DNA of 64,000 nt from Zoroaster sp. YZ-2022 (taxonomy: Eukaryota > Echinodermata > Asteroidea > Forcipulatida > Zoroasteridae): NCBI GenBank assembly GCA_029582265.1, contig CM055827.1:37416760-37480759 (forward strand). Reading direction: 5' to 3'. This document shows, piece by piece, positions 1 through 12,617 of the stretch. Positions within the stretch are counted from its first letter, which is position 1, and the number at the start of each line of letters is the position of its first letter. Under the pieces are notes generated by a model. It worked only from the letters and a program-made list of their open reading frames with translations. It did not search any database and was not told the DNA's origin. The translations under genes and the position numbers were made by a program.

Positions 1-514
1 GTTTTTGGAATCATCAATATAAATATTGTCATATACGGTCAAGAAATCTGATAAAGATGTCTGCGGTGTGATAAAGGGATATCCATACAAAGTCTAAGAA
101 TCTTACATTGTTTGCACCCTTAATTCCCCTTATAACGTAACTCACAAAAGAAAACAATTTTCCATCCCAACTAATAACATGCATGCCATGAAAATCGTGT
201 TATTCCAACATAACATATACCTCGTGAAACCAAACTCCAGTAATAATAATTAACATCTAATCATTTCCAATTTACAATCATCATCAACAACAAAGTTAAC
301 GTGAATATAACTAACATCATGTACTGGTTCAGTTATGTAAAGTGATGATTTCTAGGATATTTTTCCGGTGCGGTACCGTCACAAATTCCCACGATCATTG
401 CCTCAATGGCTTGAAACTATTCTAATATTCATAACAAAAGATCGATTGGTAGTTAATTTTACTTTTTATGTTGCCAAGATTGTACTGAAATAAACTTAAT
501 TTAATCAGATTTAG

Positions 515-3500
515 AAAACTGGTCCACATGGAGTACTTGTAGCAGATCATGCGGCACTGGTACTCGGTATCGCTTCTCTCGCTGTCATCCCGGATCAACA
601 CTTAGGGATTGTAAAACTGGTCGGGGAATCGCAGCCCAGACACGCACATGCCACTTAGATAACTGTAAAGGTAACGGTATAGTTGAGGAGAAAGTAGATA
701 CATTTTTTATGTGGGAGAATTTCTCAAGGAGTTAACTTTTAGTAGATCAAAATTCACATGATGATGAACATTGGTTGCAGCAATATTATCCCAATTGGGA
801 TAGTATAGCAGAACATCCCATTGCCAAAAGTATCCCCAATCAGGATAACACAGTTGACAGCAACTCCTCTTTCCAATGAAGTATCTTATTTAAATATTCT
901 TAAGATGAACGAATAATTGATAACAAATGAAGATGTCATACAACATTGATCATAGTTGTGTCAAATAGCAAACATATTATCTTCATCGTGACCCTGACCT
1001 TCGTATGGACCGTTGCAATTGGATTTTACTGATGACTTTTATATTGATTGATCGTCTATACTTCCTTCCTTCCTCATTCATCAGATAAATACGCTAATTA
1101 ACAGGATTTACTTAATCAGTCATGTGTTTGAAATTATTGTTGATCTCTAAGAATTCCCATACGTCTCCTCATTAAACTGACTGACAGGAGCGATTGTATC
1201 GGCCTTGAGATGACGAATCCGGGGTGAATGGTTGGGCAGATTCTTGCCTTTGACCAAATACATTATTAAAGATGCTATCACTGGTTTTACGTGGTCTATT
1301 TATTTCATCATTAAGTGATATAAAGGTTCTAGCTATAGCGGTTCCCACGTGCGAAAAACATGAAATTTCATTTAACATAATCATCTGGCCAAAGAACGCA
1401 TAATGCAGGCCATGTTGGCTTTAATGAAGAATTTGAGATTGATTTTAATTGTTTTTTCTTGTTTATATGTGCAGTGCCAGCGTTGCAGTGGTCTGCATGG
1501 AGCATGTGCAGTCGAACTTGCGGTGACGGTGTAGAGATGAGAATGGCGTATTGCTATGACAACAAAGTGCCAGGTTGCGATAATGGACAGACAATTGTGG
1601 TGGAGAGGCGGATGTGCCGTAAAAGACATTGCTTTGGTAAATACAACAACATAATCTAAGTATTGTACTCAAAGTACAAAATAAAAACATACTATGATTT
1701 GTAATCTTTGGCAATTTCCACGGAATTAATATTAGCCTCTATTACTGTCAATATAAAACAAGCATAACACAAATAGGGCCTATTGAAATATCAGCTGTAG
1801 CACATTGTACACTGTAACCTTCAGACGGTGAAGATGTACTCAGTCTCCTGGCACTCCAGTACACCATTTTATGACATTTGGTGTGCACAAAACCTCATGT
1901 CCACAAAATAGCAAAAGTTAACACTTTAATGTAAATCGAGTAATTTTTGCATGTTTACGAGAAATATGCTATTACACCCTTGCGAAAGCAGGTTGTAGTG
2001 TGAAGCGCACCCTGAATAGGCAGTGCTTAGTGGCAAAGTAAGACTCGAATTGGGGATCCAGGTTATGTAATTGTATTGTGTGTGGATTGAGAGATGCAAG
2101 CACGGATGAAAAGAATCGGTTTACGGACCATATCGCCTGCCATACATGTCCCATTCAAACTAGACCGCTGCTGAACAGGTAATAAATCAGTTCATACTAA
2201 CTTATATTCTTACTTATGATTTGTCTTTCAAGACGTCTGTAAACCAACCTGTAAAAACAAAGGCTACTGCCGCCCAGATGGGCACTGTATCTGCCCCTCA
2301 GGATATTTTGGTTCTAGCTGTGAAACAGGTATACATTTTTATTCACACATATTTTTAGTACAGTATAAAAAAAATTAAAAAAACGGTCACAAGTTACAGA
2401 AAATGTACTTTGTCTAAAGTTCATAATAATGGTATAAACATCCATTGAACTCTTTCTGTCCGAGGTGCTATCAGTTTAGTCAATATTTCTTAAAATTATT
2501 GAATCGAAAAGTTATCAATTGCCTGCGTGTGGACCCAGGAAAAACCAGCATGTATTATTTACTTCGATAATCAAACGATCGCGAACTCATTCATCACAAT
2601 ATTTGTCATGTTTATATATATATATCGCGGAACCCGCTGCTATATGGGATTCTAGCCGGCCAATTGTCATCGTGCAAGCTCGGTGGTCGAGAGGTTAAGA
2701 CGTCTGCACTAGTAAGCAGGAGGTCGTGGGTTCGAATCCCGCCCGAGTCGCCTGTGTAGTTTTTTCACAGACACTCGGAAAGCACTGAGTATACACGTCG
2801 GTGTAGGGCAAAATTAAATCAAATGTTTATTAAAGTGGGGAAATCAATACTTTATAACACCAAATTGACTATAACACCAAATTCATTATCATTATCTAGT
2901 TATTCTAGTCGCTTCTTTCCTTGCTCCATATTGCCTAATAAATTACACTTATTCTCCAGAATTGTGCAGTCATCCTTGTCTAAATGGAGGCCAATGTATC
3001 GCCAAAGATTACTGCCAATGTGCGGCTGGTTTTGCTCCGCCACAGTGTACCCGTAAGATACCAACTATTATCAATTCTGCATTTTTGTAATGGAATTGTT
3101 GATTCAGTGAAGAAGTTCGTAAACAACATCTCATGGAACCCCTCATGAGGTTCCTGCCAAACCCGTAAGCTGGTTTTAAAATATGGAACACAAGTTCGGC
3201 AAAGTATAATACAAACAAGTTATTGTAATTTCATACTATATTTTTATTTATGGCAAGTGGAACTTCCTTGTCCAACGCAGGGGTGGGTTTGGGGTGGGGT
3301 GGGATTCGAATCCCTTCATTTACAAACTTATTATTATTCATCTGTTAGTGGTTTATCACATACATATGTTTTGGCGCTATTTACAGGAAGATGATGGCCT
3401 GATGTATAACGGGAAACTCTGATTAGCTCTAAAATTGACCTCCGGCTTATAGCCAGCAACATGTACACAACCTCATCGAATATTAATCATATTCACATCA

Positions 3501-6500
3501 CAGCTTTTATTTATTGATTTACATATTTATATTTTTGACTCGTGCATTTCTATTATTATTTTTTAAAATTCTAGCTGTTTGCCGCGTACGATGCCGTAAT
3601 GGAGGTACTTGTACTGCACCCAATGTGTGTGAATGCCCAACTGCCTTCACCGGTGCAGTCTGTGAAAAAAGTAAGAGTTGAATCCTATACGAAAACTTTA
3701 TCTGTGATTCTTAAAGACAATAATTGGTTAGTTATGTGTGGTTATCAAAGGTGCCAACTACACTTAAGTTTTCAGTGAAAATAACTTGTATTTGGGGTCG
3801 CGCATTCCCTTTTTTTAAAAAGTACATAGAGATGTTACTTAATATAACAAAGAGATAATCACTTAATGGTCCGGTGGGAAAGACTGTTTCTTTTCTATTA
3901 AGCACTTAAGTGTTTTATTTATGTGTTTCTTTTGTGTAAACAACCGGTGTAAAATGGGGAAAAAAACGGGAGTACGATAGAGTAGCAATTGACATGGTGG
4001 GGGAATGAATGACATTAAAGGAATACGTGTGTCCACTGATGTCTAGCACTACCTATGCCTTTACACCATGTGAATTCGATACTATACCTTGCTACCTTCG
4101 CCCTATCTGGGCACTCTTTCCATGAAGCTGAACCAGGAGGTTCACTGATACTATAAGCCTCCCGTAAGTATATAACTTGACCAATGCATTCGGATGTTTT
4201 TGGATTGTTAATTTAAAAAAAAAATTATGATTGAAATTCATAATGATTGAAATACATGTTTGTGCTTTTAACGTAGGTTGCTTTTTAATTGTTTTAACAC
4301 AGGGTTCATGGCTTGGACACAGCTCACCAAGGAAACGGCAATCACAAATCGCTATGATTATATTCTAACTCATCAAACTCATTACATTTGATAAAGCCAA
4401 TTGTTTTGTGTTGTCATGTACACCTTTTACTTCTATAATACATATCTATGTACATATCATTTTGGCTATTCTGTTATTTGATTTGTTCTTACTTAAATTT
4501 AATTACTTATTGTCTTGACAAATCATTATCCCTTGTGTCGTTTTGTTACTGCTACATTGATGTATTGTGTTGTCTTGTGATTATACCGCCATTTTAAAAC
4601 TAGTCACTTTTCCATCTGTGACAATGTACATGCATCTATGCTTTTTGGAATCAAGAAATATGTACAGAAACTGAAGTCTCACAAATGAATAACTCTTTCA
4701 TCATTATCGTTAAATTATCTTAGCTTCTTGCATCCTACCATGTCAACATGGCGGCACTTGCACTGGTCCCGACACGTGCTCTTGCAGAGCGGGATACCAA
4801 GGCCAACGCTGTGAGAATCGTAAGTCGAAGATTATTTAAAGATAATATCATTGTCTTATTGCTTTAAAGATTGTTTTATTGCTTTAAAGAACTTCAGAAA
4901 TATTATTATCGTATCGTACCGGTTTAATCTGTTCAATTTATTCCCGAAGCCACCTGCTCCCCAGCTTGTGAGAATGGTGGTAGGTGTATCAGGCCTGGAT
5001 TCTGCAGGTGCCTGTCAGCCTATAGAGGACTCACTTGTCAAATAGGTGAGCTACCCAATAATAATGCCAAAATGCTTTTCAAAAGGAAACTTAGTCCAAC
5101 ATGGCACACAAACAGAACCGTAAATTATAATAAAAAGTAAAACAACAAATAAATAATTTAATAAACAAACAAACGGATAACCATTCCAAGAACCATCAAC
5201 AAATATTTATATTTTTAGATGTGCGTTTAAATCTTGAAATCTTATTGTTGAATTCATGTAATGCATTTATTTAACATTCCATGCTGACCTGTTAAGTCTG
5301 TCTGTTCTGTAGCCATTGTCTTGTCTTGTGTATTAACTATTTTGTTTCATTTATGCAGCGTGTGCATTGAGCCCTATTATATGTACATGTATATTGTATG
5401 TCCATGGACCCTCATTATATAGTGGGCCCATGATACAATGGACATTTTTATGTCCGGATCAATGCACATGTATGCTAAGGGACCATGTTTACAAACTCTG
5501 CTTCTCAATGTGTCCCTCTGCAGTCGGACATATAATTTTGTTGTTGATAAATTATGATACTGTGGAAATAAATGAACTTTGAACCTTGAAAAAACAGCAA
5601 AATTATTGGTATAATTATAAAACTGGTACGTTTATTGTAAATTCACAGAAAGCAACATAATCACACAACTACTTCAGTCAGTTTACCTGTTTGGGTGTTA
5701 TTGTTAATGAATACTGTTATTTCAAGTAATAACTTTTTGATGCCATCATTGAATTAAATAATGGCTACGGATAACACCTCAAAACATTACAAAGTATTTG
5801 AAGATGGTGTCCCATTGCTTTTCATCAGCCTATTGCCGTGTGACATGCCGCAATGGTGGGAGTTGTACGGGTCCTGATACTTGTACATGCGCGTCTGGCT
5901 TCACGGGGACATTCTGCCAGAGAGCTGGTTAGTACAGAGTTTTAACAGATGCAATCTTCAAAAAACTAGTTACAATTTTTTTTCAGAGTCACAAATAACT
6001 CAAGGGAGATTACAGAGTCCCCGAACCAACTTATTTATTCATGTTTATCGTTTTCTTTCTTCAAGATTGAACTCCATAACATTGAAAGTTATTAGACTAA
6101 TGCGCTAAAATAGATCACAATTCGGACATGTTGTTTACGTTTTAAAGTCAAATGGATGAAAGTTATTTGTATATGAACTGAATACATTGTTATTTTCCAT
6201 ACAGTATTAAGGAAATTGTACAAAGTGTCTCATGTGAACCCAGCAATAGCTCCATTTCCTTCCAACTTTGCAAGGACAAATTCAGCTCACAGGTCAGTCA
6301 AAGTGGATCCTCGGTCAAAGTCGATCCTTTATCAGAATATTGATTCCTTTCCAGAATAAATGTTTTTTAATTCAATATTGACTGATATTATACAGATTTA
6401 GAGACTATTTACAATTTTCGTAACATTGAATGCATGTGTTTTAGAACAAAATGAGAGCAGACTTCACACTTCGTATTTAGTTTTATAGAAAACTACAAAA

Positions 6501-7401
6501 TGTCTGGAGTGGGCCTATCCACTTCGTGCACATTGTAGCCCTCTATTGATAAAACTGTTTTAGTCTCGTAAGCCCAGGACACTTTGTGGCGCCATGTGAT
6601 TGCCTATGTTCTTCGCTGGAAGTATTCATTTATTTTGTGAAATTGGATTCAAAACCTCTCTAAACTGGAATTATAAATGCCCTGGCGGCAAGCTTTGCGC
6701 TTTTAGTAGGCTGTGCATGATCAGATAATATTAAGTTAATATAGGTAATGTTAGTACAAATCTCAAGTTTTAATATTATGCAAATTAAATAACAATATGT
6801 CAATTCTTGTCATTGACCAGTTTTTAAATATTGGTGACCGTAAATTGTATCGGTATGATAAATTCGTTAATTGTTTAATGATTGAAGAATCAAATCTTGA
6901 AAACGTTGACCATGATGCATGAGGCCTGTATTCCTAATTTTCCCTTTGAATATTTTAGTCAGAGACGCCATTGTAAGTTACGGTCTACCTTAGTCAGTTA
7001 TCAGAGGAGTTACGTCAAACCGGTTGCAAAAACTGTACAAATACAATGTGGGTATTGGACGCAGCAGTTGTGCACACAAACTAGGTATGTGCATGTAAAT
7101 AACTGTCATAAGTAGTAACCGTATATACCTATTACTAATGGAAAATTTATTAGCAGATCAATTTAATAATAAATGTATGCTTTAAGTATTTACTTTGTGA
7201 CCAATTGAGTTGGAATTTTCACAGGATGGTTTTGACTATAATTATTGATTTGACTTATTGATATGAATGCATATATTGACAGTTTACTAAAAGTGTCATT
7301 TCCTTTTCATTTATTTGATTTATAGAATGGGTTACGAGACGGCATATAGAACCTTCTACAGAATGGCATACCGCCGACAATGTGAATCAACTGGCAGTTG
7401 A
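515..7401 (+). CDS. TSP1/EGF multidomain protein, 3' part of gene (5' end outside window)
   Basis: Eleven exons read by eye: 515-670, 1475-1636, 2233-2328, 2960-3052, 3575-3670, 4724-4819, 4950-5045, 5829-5927, 6205-6292, 6959-7084, 7326-7401 (TGA). They join to 393 codons plus stop with no frame break. The first two exons are thrombospondin type 1 repeats (WSTWSTCSRSCG and WSAWSMCSRTCG, six Cys pattern). The next six are EGF-like domains of about 31-33 residues with CxNGGxC and CxCxxGY-type spacing. All eight are phase 1 on both sides, the usual shuffling exon. The 88-nt exon 6205-6292 has no recognisable domain, but it is needed to switch phase 1 to phase 2. The last two exons give a Cys-poor tail with CGYW and repeated YRT/YRM motifs, resembling an EMI domain. 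Likely a secreted or matrix adhesion protein; exact orthology not recognised. The first exon has an acceptor at 513-514, so the gene continues to the left. AATAAA lies at 7460. Confidence 0.87.
2678..2822 (+). mobile_element. SINE with tRNA(Thr)-like head in an intron of the TSP1/EGF gene
   Basis: Positions 2678-2747 resemble a tRNA: a D-arm region, an anticodon-loop sequence CTAGTAA (as in tRNA-Thr AGT), and the B-box GGTTCGAATCC. The acceptor stem pairs only as GCTCGG/CCGAGT and the anticodon stem has an extra base. A non-tRNA body ending in an A-rich tail follows to about 2822. This fits a tRNA-derived SINE rather than a working tRNA gene. Confidence 0.6.
5280..5595 (+). mobile_element. 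probable non-LTR retrotransposon 3' end fragment
   Basis: This intronic stretch between EGF exons ends with a tail reading AATAAATGAACTTTGAACC, a type of ending common at 3' ends of animal non-LTR elements. No coding remnant was recognised. The 5' limit is a guess. Confidence 0.35.
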
Positions 7402-7969
7402 AGAGAAATAACAATATACAGTTAGCATGCATGACTATTTGTCGTTATAATTGGGGCCTAATAAAATACAAGAAAGTTGTTTTTAACTGAAAATCTTTGA
7501 TTTTATTGTTCATAGAATCACAGATGTGGTTCCGTTTGTCGTTGCTGAGTTTTCAAACTCTTGTCGACCAACCAGACTTGTAACACGACCACTGACCGCT
7601 ACAGCAGCTATTTTGTTAACGAAAAAATGAAATACATGTGACAAGCTTTCATATTTTTTGTCATGCATAATTATTGGATTGACTTGTGCTTAAGTGAAAT
7701 ATTATAATGTTAATGCACGATCTAACAATTTTTGTAACCATTTTTATCTTTTCAAGTAGTTAATATTAATATGGCGAAGAAAACTAAGATATGTCTTACT
7801 AGCTAGGTCTGGAACTCAAATATTTGGTATAAAGCCAAAAGAAGTAAGTGATTTTTACAAACATTTTTTGTTCTTTTCTGTGGGTTTCCCTCTTATTCAT
7901 AAAATCATCCCAACAATTGGGTCTGTTTTTAGTAGTTTGGCCCGCATATAGCAAAGTTTTGTTGTAAAA

Positions 7970-8200
7970 GCCATTACATGACTAAGACGATGTTGGCTCA
8001 GAATGAGAAAAGCAATCTGTAAGATAATGCTTAAGTGATTTCATATTACATCTTTACAAATGTCTGGCTAAAGTGCTATTATATAAAGCCATTACAGGAC
8101 TGAGACAATGTTGGCTCAGAATGAGAAAAGCAATCTGTAAGATAATGCTTAAGTGATTTCATCTTTACAAATGTCTGGCTAATGTGCTATTATATAAAGC
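7970..8200. repeat. tandem duplication of about 115-120 bp, two copies
   Basis: Copies at about 7970-8090 and 8091-8200 share long identical runs, for example GATGTTGGCTCAGAATGAG-type and GCAATCTGTAAGATAATGC. The second copy lacks about 10 bp. No coding sense is seen. It lies downstream of the TSP1/EGF gene. Confidence 0.8.
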
Positions 8201-8713
8201 ATGCCAATGCTGCACTGAACTGAGGCGTCGCAGCACTTTGCCATTTAAAGCGATATTTAATATTTAAAGAAGTTATATCTGCTTGGAAGAAATCGGCTTT
8301 TTTATATTAAACAATAATTATATGCCTAGACTATTGGAAGTTATCACTCGGTAGCCGAAATTGAGCAGCGTGTCTTTTGTTCATGCCATGCATAAACATG
8401 ATTATGCTAATAATTTGTACGTTGGGTTGAAACGTCACAGAATCTGTCATATGATGCTCAGATATGTGGCAGAGTGCACCCCCGGGCTCACGTTGTGTCT
8501 TCATTGTGTTCCAGGAATCTTAGGAATTCTTTAGAGGTTTTTTTTTTTGGAGGGTCCGTTAAGAATAGAACAACAATGTGTTAGTGTATAGGGACATTTG
8601 GGGGGGGGGGGGGGGTGGCATATCGAGCATGGTATAGAATGTTACACCACGATATAGTCTGGTTTGAAAACGGGGTGGTCCGTTTCAGGAGAAATTTGAA
8701 CTTAACACAGATT

Positions 8714-9747
8714 TAAAGGGGTATATCGTCACGATCAGAGCAGGCTTGTGGCTTGACATTGAATCCCGAACTGATAGTTTTAGATGAACCCAGTGACTAA
8801 AAATAATATCCCTCGAGCACGCAATATCCTAAACAGGGCGCGCTAGATCCTATTACCACGACTGCTGCATAAGACATAAAACACAATAAAGGGGGCCACT
8901 TTGCATCTGTCACGTTAGCAGTTTTTCCAATGGTTGTTATTTATTTTTAAGTACCTGAAACCGACCAAAAAGTGTTTCAACATGTGAATGGACATGCAGG
9001 CTTATACTAGAACTAATTTGAGTTGATTTATTTTATTTTAATTTTTTTTTTTTACCCTCAAATTTCCATAAAAATTGGACGGAAAAAGTTACCTCACTTT
9101 TCCGTCCATTTGTTGATGGAAATTTTAGGGTAATTAAAAAAATAATAGTAATAATCAACTCAAATTATCTTTAGGATAAGCATGCATGTCTATTCAAATG
9201 TTGAAATTCTTTTTGGGTGGTTTCAGATATTTAAAAAAAAATTACAACCATTAGAAAAACTGCTAACGTGACGGTAGGAAAGTGGCCCCCTTTATTGTGT
9301 TTTATGTCATAAGTAATATTGATTAGCCCTATATGCGCTGTAATGGCAGCAATTGAGCTGTATACTCCCCAGGGAGCTGAGATGTTTCAGGAATGATTTA
9401 TGAGCCTTATGAGCCTTATGAGCAGGGGTAATAATATGCGCCTTGAGCACCACTCAGTTGGTGGATACGTGCGCTATGTAAGTCCACACATTATTATTAT
9501 TATTATGTATTATGTACATGTACATGTACCGTGTACAATATAACTACAAGTTCATGGGCTCATTGTGCAGTCATTGGCTTATTACTTATATGCAGCAGTC
9601 ATAGTAATGGTCTGGCGCGCCCTGTTATCTAGGCCATTGCATGCTCTCGGGGTATTATCCGAGTTCATCAAAAGTATCAATTCAGGATTCAATGGGATCT
9701 AGGCAGCCGCAAGGCCGCTCAGATCGTGACTATATACTCCTTTGAGG
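8714..9747. mobile_element. large palindromic (foldback) element with a SINE inserted in one arm
   Basis: The left arm is about 8714-9085 and the right arm about 9095-9747. The inner arms pair from TAAAACACAATAAAGGGGGC (left) with its complement near 9290. The outer arms pair ATATCGTCACGATC near 8722 with GATCGTGACTATAT near 9721, and CAGGGCGCGCTAG with TGGCGCGCCCTG. The right arm is interrupted at about 9315-9588, where SINE sequence lies. The centre is a short loop near 9083-9100 flanked by GGACGGAAAAA / TTTTCCGTCC. No transposase frame is seen, so this looks like a non-autonomous foldback element. Arms have diverged by substitutions and small indels. Confidence 0.8.
9321..9507 (+). mobile_element. 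5'-truncated SINE copy, (ATT)n tail
   Basis: The sequence from GATTAGCCCTATATGCGCTG to the (ATT)n tail matches the 3' two-thirds of the full SINE at 37786-38141 almost base for base. The tRNA head is missing. The copy sits inside the right arm of the 8.7-9.75 kb palindrome and is therefore younger than the palindrome. Confidence 0.85.
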
Positions 9748-9776
9748 TCACTAGGATGTCACGTTATTGTCCTTGA

Positions 9777-10036
9777 TTAACCCTAACCACCCCAAATCCT
9801 CTAAAATCCTCCAAGGGGCACTTTTTTTGAAAAATTCAGCAATGTTGGAAACTGTACTTTCACCTCTTCAAAATTACTACCTGGCAAGAAGTACAAGCCA
9901 TAAGTGCTGAATATGAAAGATCAACGAAAATGCATGGTGCATTTTGAAGATAAGGGCATGTTTCCAAAAGTGCACTGATGGATTTTGGAGGATTCAGAAA
10001 GGTTCCTAGCCAGAATACCTAGGGGTTTAGGGTTAA
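9777..10036. mobile_element. piggyBac-like MITE flanked by TTAA
   Basis: The element runs from TTAA-CCCTAACCACCCC (9777-9793) to GGGGTTTAGGG-TTAA (10022-10036). TTAA on both sides, with inverted ends starting CCCTAA, is the pattern of piggyBac-type insertions. The interior of about 250 bp has no coding frame. Family assignment rests on the ends only. Confidence 0.6.
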
Positions 10037-10302
10037 TACAATAACTGGGAAACATGAAAGAATATTATATTTGGTAATGAAAACGAATACTTACGAGTAG
10101 ATGCCTTGTATGCCATATGGGCTGTTAGAGGTAGCCTAGGCCTATTATGCGTAATGTTGGACTATATTGTGATTAAGAAAGCCAAAATACTGTGACATTA
10201 AAAATGTGCAAATAAAAATCGACAACTTGTCAGTATAATGGCCAATGCAATGAAATGTTCGACAGTGTTTCCTGTGGTAGTGTGATTATTATACATTTGT
10301 GA

Positions 10303-10347
10303 ACGAACGAACGAACGAACGAACGAACGAACGAACGAACGAACGAA
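10303..10347. repeat. (CGAA)n microsatellite
   Basis: About eleven uninterrupted copies of GAAC/CGAA lie in gene-free DNA, followed by a short A run. Confidence 0.95.
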
Positions 10348-10639
10348 AAAAAAGAGCTATAGATTTTGAAGATATATATATACGCACACGCACATGCCTT
10401 TTGGTAATCTAAATAAAACGGAATTGATCGCAGTTTTATGAAGTTGATGATGGAATCAAACATATCTTGAAATTTATCTGTCTGAGGTGATATAATTTCT
10501 GTTAAATTAGTGAAAATATTTCCCTACTGAATGTTCGACTTCACTAGACAACAAATCTTGATTCTTAAAAAATCATGGATTGCATTTACATATAATATCA
10601 AAAATGTATAATATTGAATATATCACATATAGCGCGAAA

Positions 10640-10860
10640 TCTATCGTGATGTAATACTCTAAGCGCTGTATATTATTAATCCTAGTCATCTGCATCATGA
10701 GAGTATACAACCTGAGCTACAGTAGCACATATTCAAACACAATAATAACCACTACCCTCACATGTATCTATTTATACTCCTGGGTGAAAAGAAGCAATTA
10801 CACTAAAGTGTCTTGCTCAAGGACACTGATAGGACTGCTGATAGGACGACTGCAGGGGTG
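10640..10860 (-). mobile_element. diverged SINE copy, minus strand
   Basis: Read on the minus strand, this contains GTGTCCTTGAGCAAGACAC, then AATTGCTTC and CACCCAGG. That is the same order as in the body of the SINE at 37786-38141. The 3' part, with TAATAATATACAGCGC, is more diverged. Boundaries are approximate. Confidence 0.6.
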
Positions 10861-12385
10861 GTGTTTTGGGGTGTTAACAAAAACTGAAAATAAAACTAGC
10901 GATAAATCTCGCAGTATTGTCTTTATTTAATAAAGAAAATGTCATTATGGTAAAATGTACCACTCTCGTCCTTTATAATTTTGACTTTCAAAGTCACTTA
11001 TAAAAGGCAAAGAACCCATAACCAAGCAAATTACTTCATTAATTTTAAAAAGTAATCAAAATTATATTCAAAATTACACTTTGAACTAATTTAAGTTCCA
11101 AAAAATAGATTCTGATGCATACGACTTTGGCATTAATTAAAGCATTTTAATATTGAAACAATTCTTGATATGACCTATCACCCAATGTACTAATTATTTG
11201 AAATATAATTAACGGGATTTAACAATCTTGTTTATAGTATTTCAGTAATAATATTTACTACCAATCGATTAAAAACTAATGATATTTATATTGAAATAAC
11301 GGAATTTGTTAAAGCCGCCGTTTGTTTTGGTGAAATGATTAGTATTTATTTATACCGGTACTTCGTGAGGATTAATAAATTGGACAGCTGGTTTCAATGT
11401 GCAGTGTTTTACATTGTGTGGTAGTTTGTGTTGGAAGTTGGAATGCAAAAGCTGGCCAGTTTTTACAGGCTGTCTGATTATCCAGGTGACCACACAGACT
11501 GGTATTATTTGTGACCTTTCAGTTCATTGCTTCACAGGTAATCCGGGAAAACTTTTGTTCAAATAGATGTCACATGTTCACACCAGTTGAATTTCAGTGG
11601 ACGCTATAGTGTTATCAATTAAAATTCAATTGCAATTTAAACCTTGGGTAGAATGTCGAGACCATCAAAACCAACTGATGGCTACATATTTTCAAGTTAA
11701 ATTTATTCTTTTGACAATTATTACCAATATTGTGAAGGAGGCTTCATTGCGTTTAGTTAAATATTACCCTCAGCAATCTCAGATTTTCAAAGTACTTTAT
11801 TCTATCCGTGAGCGATTGTTTGCCCTCCTAAGCTCCGGCGCCATGGGGTGGCCTTGTAACCATCTAAACAGCAATGTTTAGCTTTACCCTGACAATTAGT
11901 AACGAAACCATCGTGAAACATTAAATGTCGCAGGCCCAGTCGATTATGCAAATATACCAAATTCAAATCTGTGTATTAACAAAACATTTGTTTAGTTCTT
12001 TTTAATGTTGTACAACAAAACGTAGGCTAAGATGGCTTTATAGAAAACAGCAAACATACATATAGCATGACAAATTTACAAAAAACAAACACCCCAACAA
12101 ACATACATCCCAACTGGAAAAAATACACCCTCCTATACCCTTTCAACCCACTCACATACATCCAACCCCAGCCCCTATTTTACAGATGTCTTCCCAGAAT
12201 AAATCAATTGCTTAGGTATACGGTATCACTGCATTACGAGCCTAAAACAATTAGTTTTTTTGCAGGTGTTTACAACAAATTTTAATATACACAAATTTTA
12301 ACATAAACATTCAAAGAACGTGTTGCATTTGATGTCTTATAAATACGAGTTGAATTTATACTTTATATTGAAATGAATTTAAAAG
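10861..12385. other. gene-free stretch
   Basis: AT-rich DNA between the two convergent genes. Only short unrelated frames, no splice-supported exon and no clear repeat were seen. Confidence 0.5.
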
Positions 12386-12532
12386 TGTAAGTAAAGACTG
12401 TTTACGGTGACACCACATGAACATTTTCTTTTGATTAGTAATTAGTTCTGAAACCACCAGTTCTTTATAGAACTAATTACTACTCAAAAGAGAATTTTCA
12501 CGTAGTGTCACCGCAAACAGTCTTCACTTACT
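12386..12532. mobile_element. foldback MITE, family with GCGGTGACACCA ends
   Basis: Near-palindrome of about 147 bp. The left end has GTTTACGGTGACACCACATG and the right end has its near-complement. The centre is AGTTCTGAAACCACCAGTTCT. It lies just downstream of gene A, possibly in its 3' UTR. Related copies are at 13360, 44290 and 60041. Confidence 0.75.
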
Positions 12533-12617
12533 CCATATGTTGACATGGCATTGTTAATGTTTTAGAGTGTACTGTGATTTGCAAAACCTCAAATACGACA
12601 TGATTAGAGTCACATTC

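Noticed and set aside
2678..2747. tRNA-Thr gene
   Set aside because: Stem mismatches, an extra base in the anticodon arm and an attached non-tRNA body point to a SINE.
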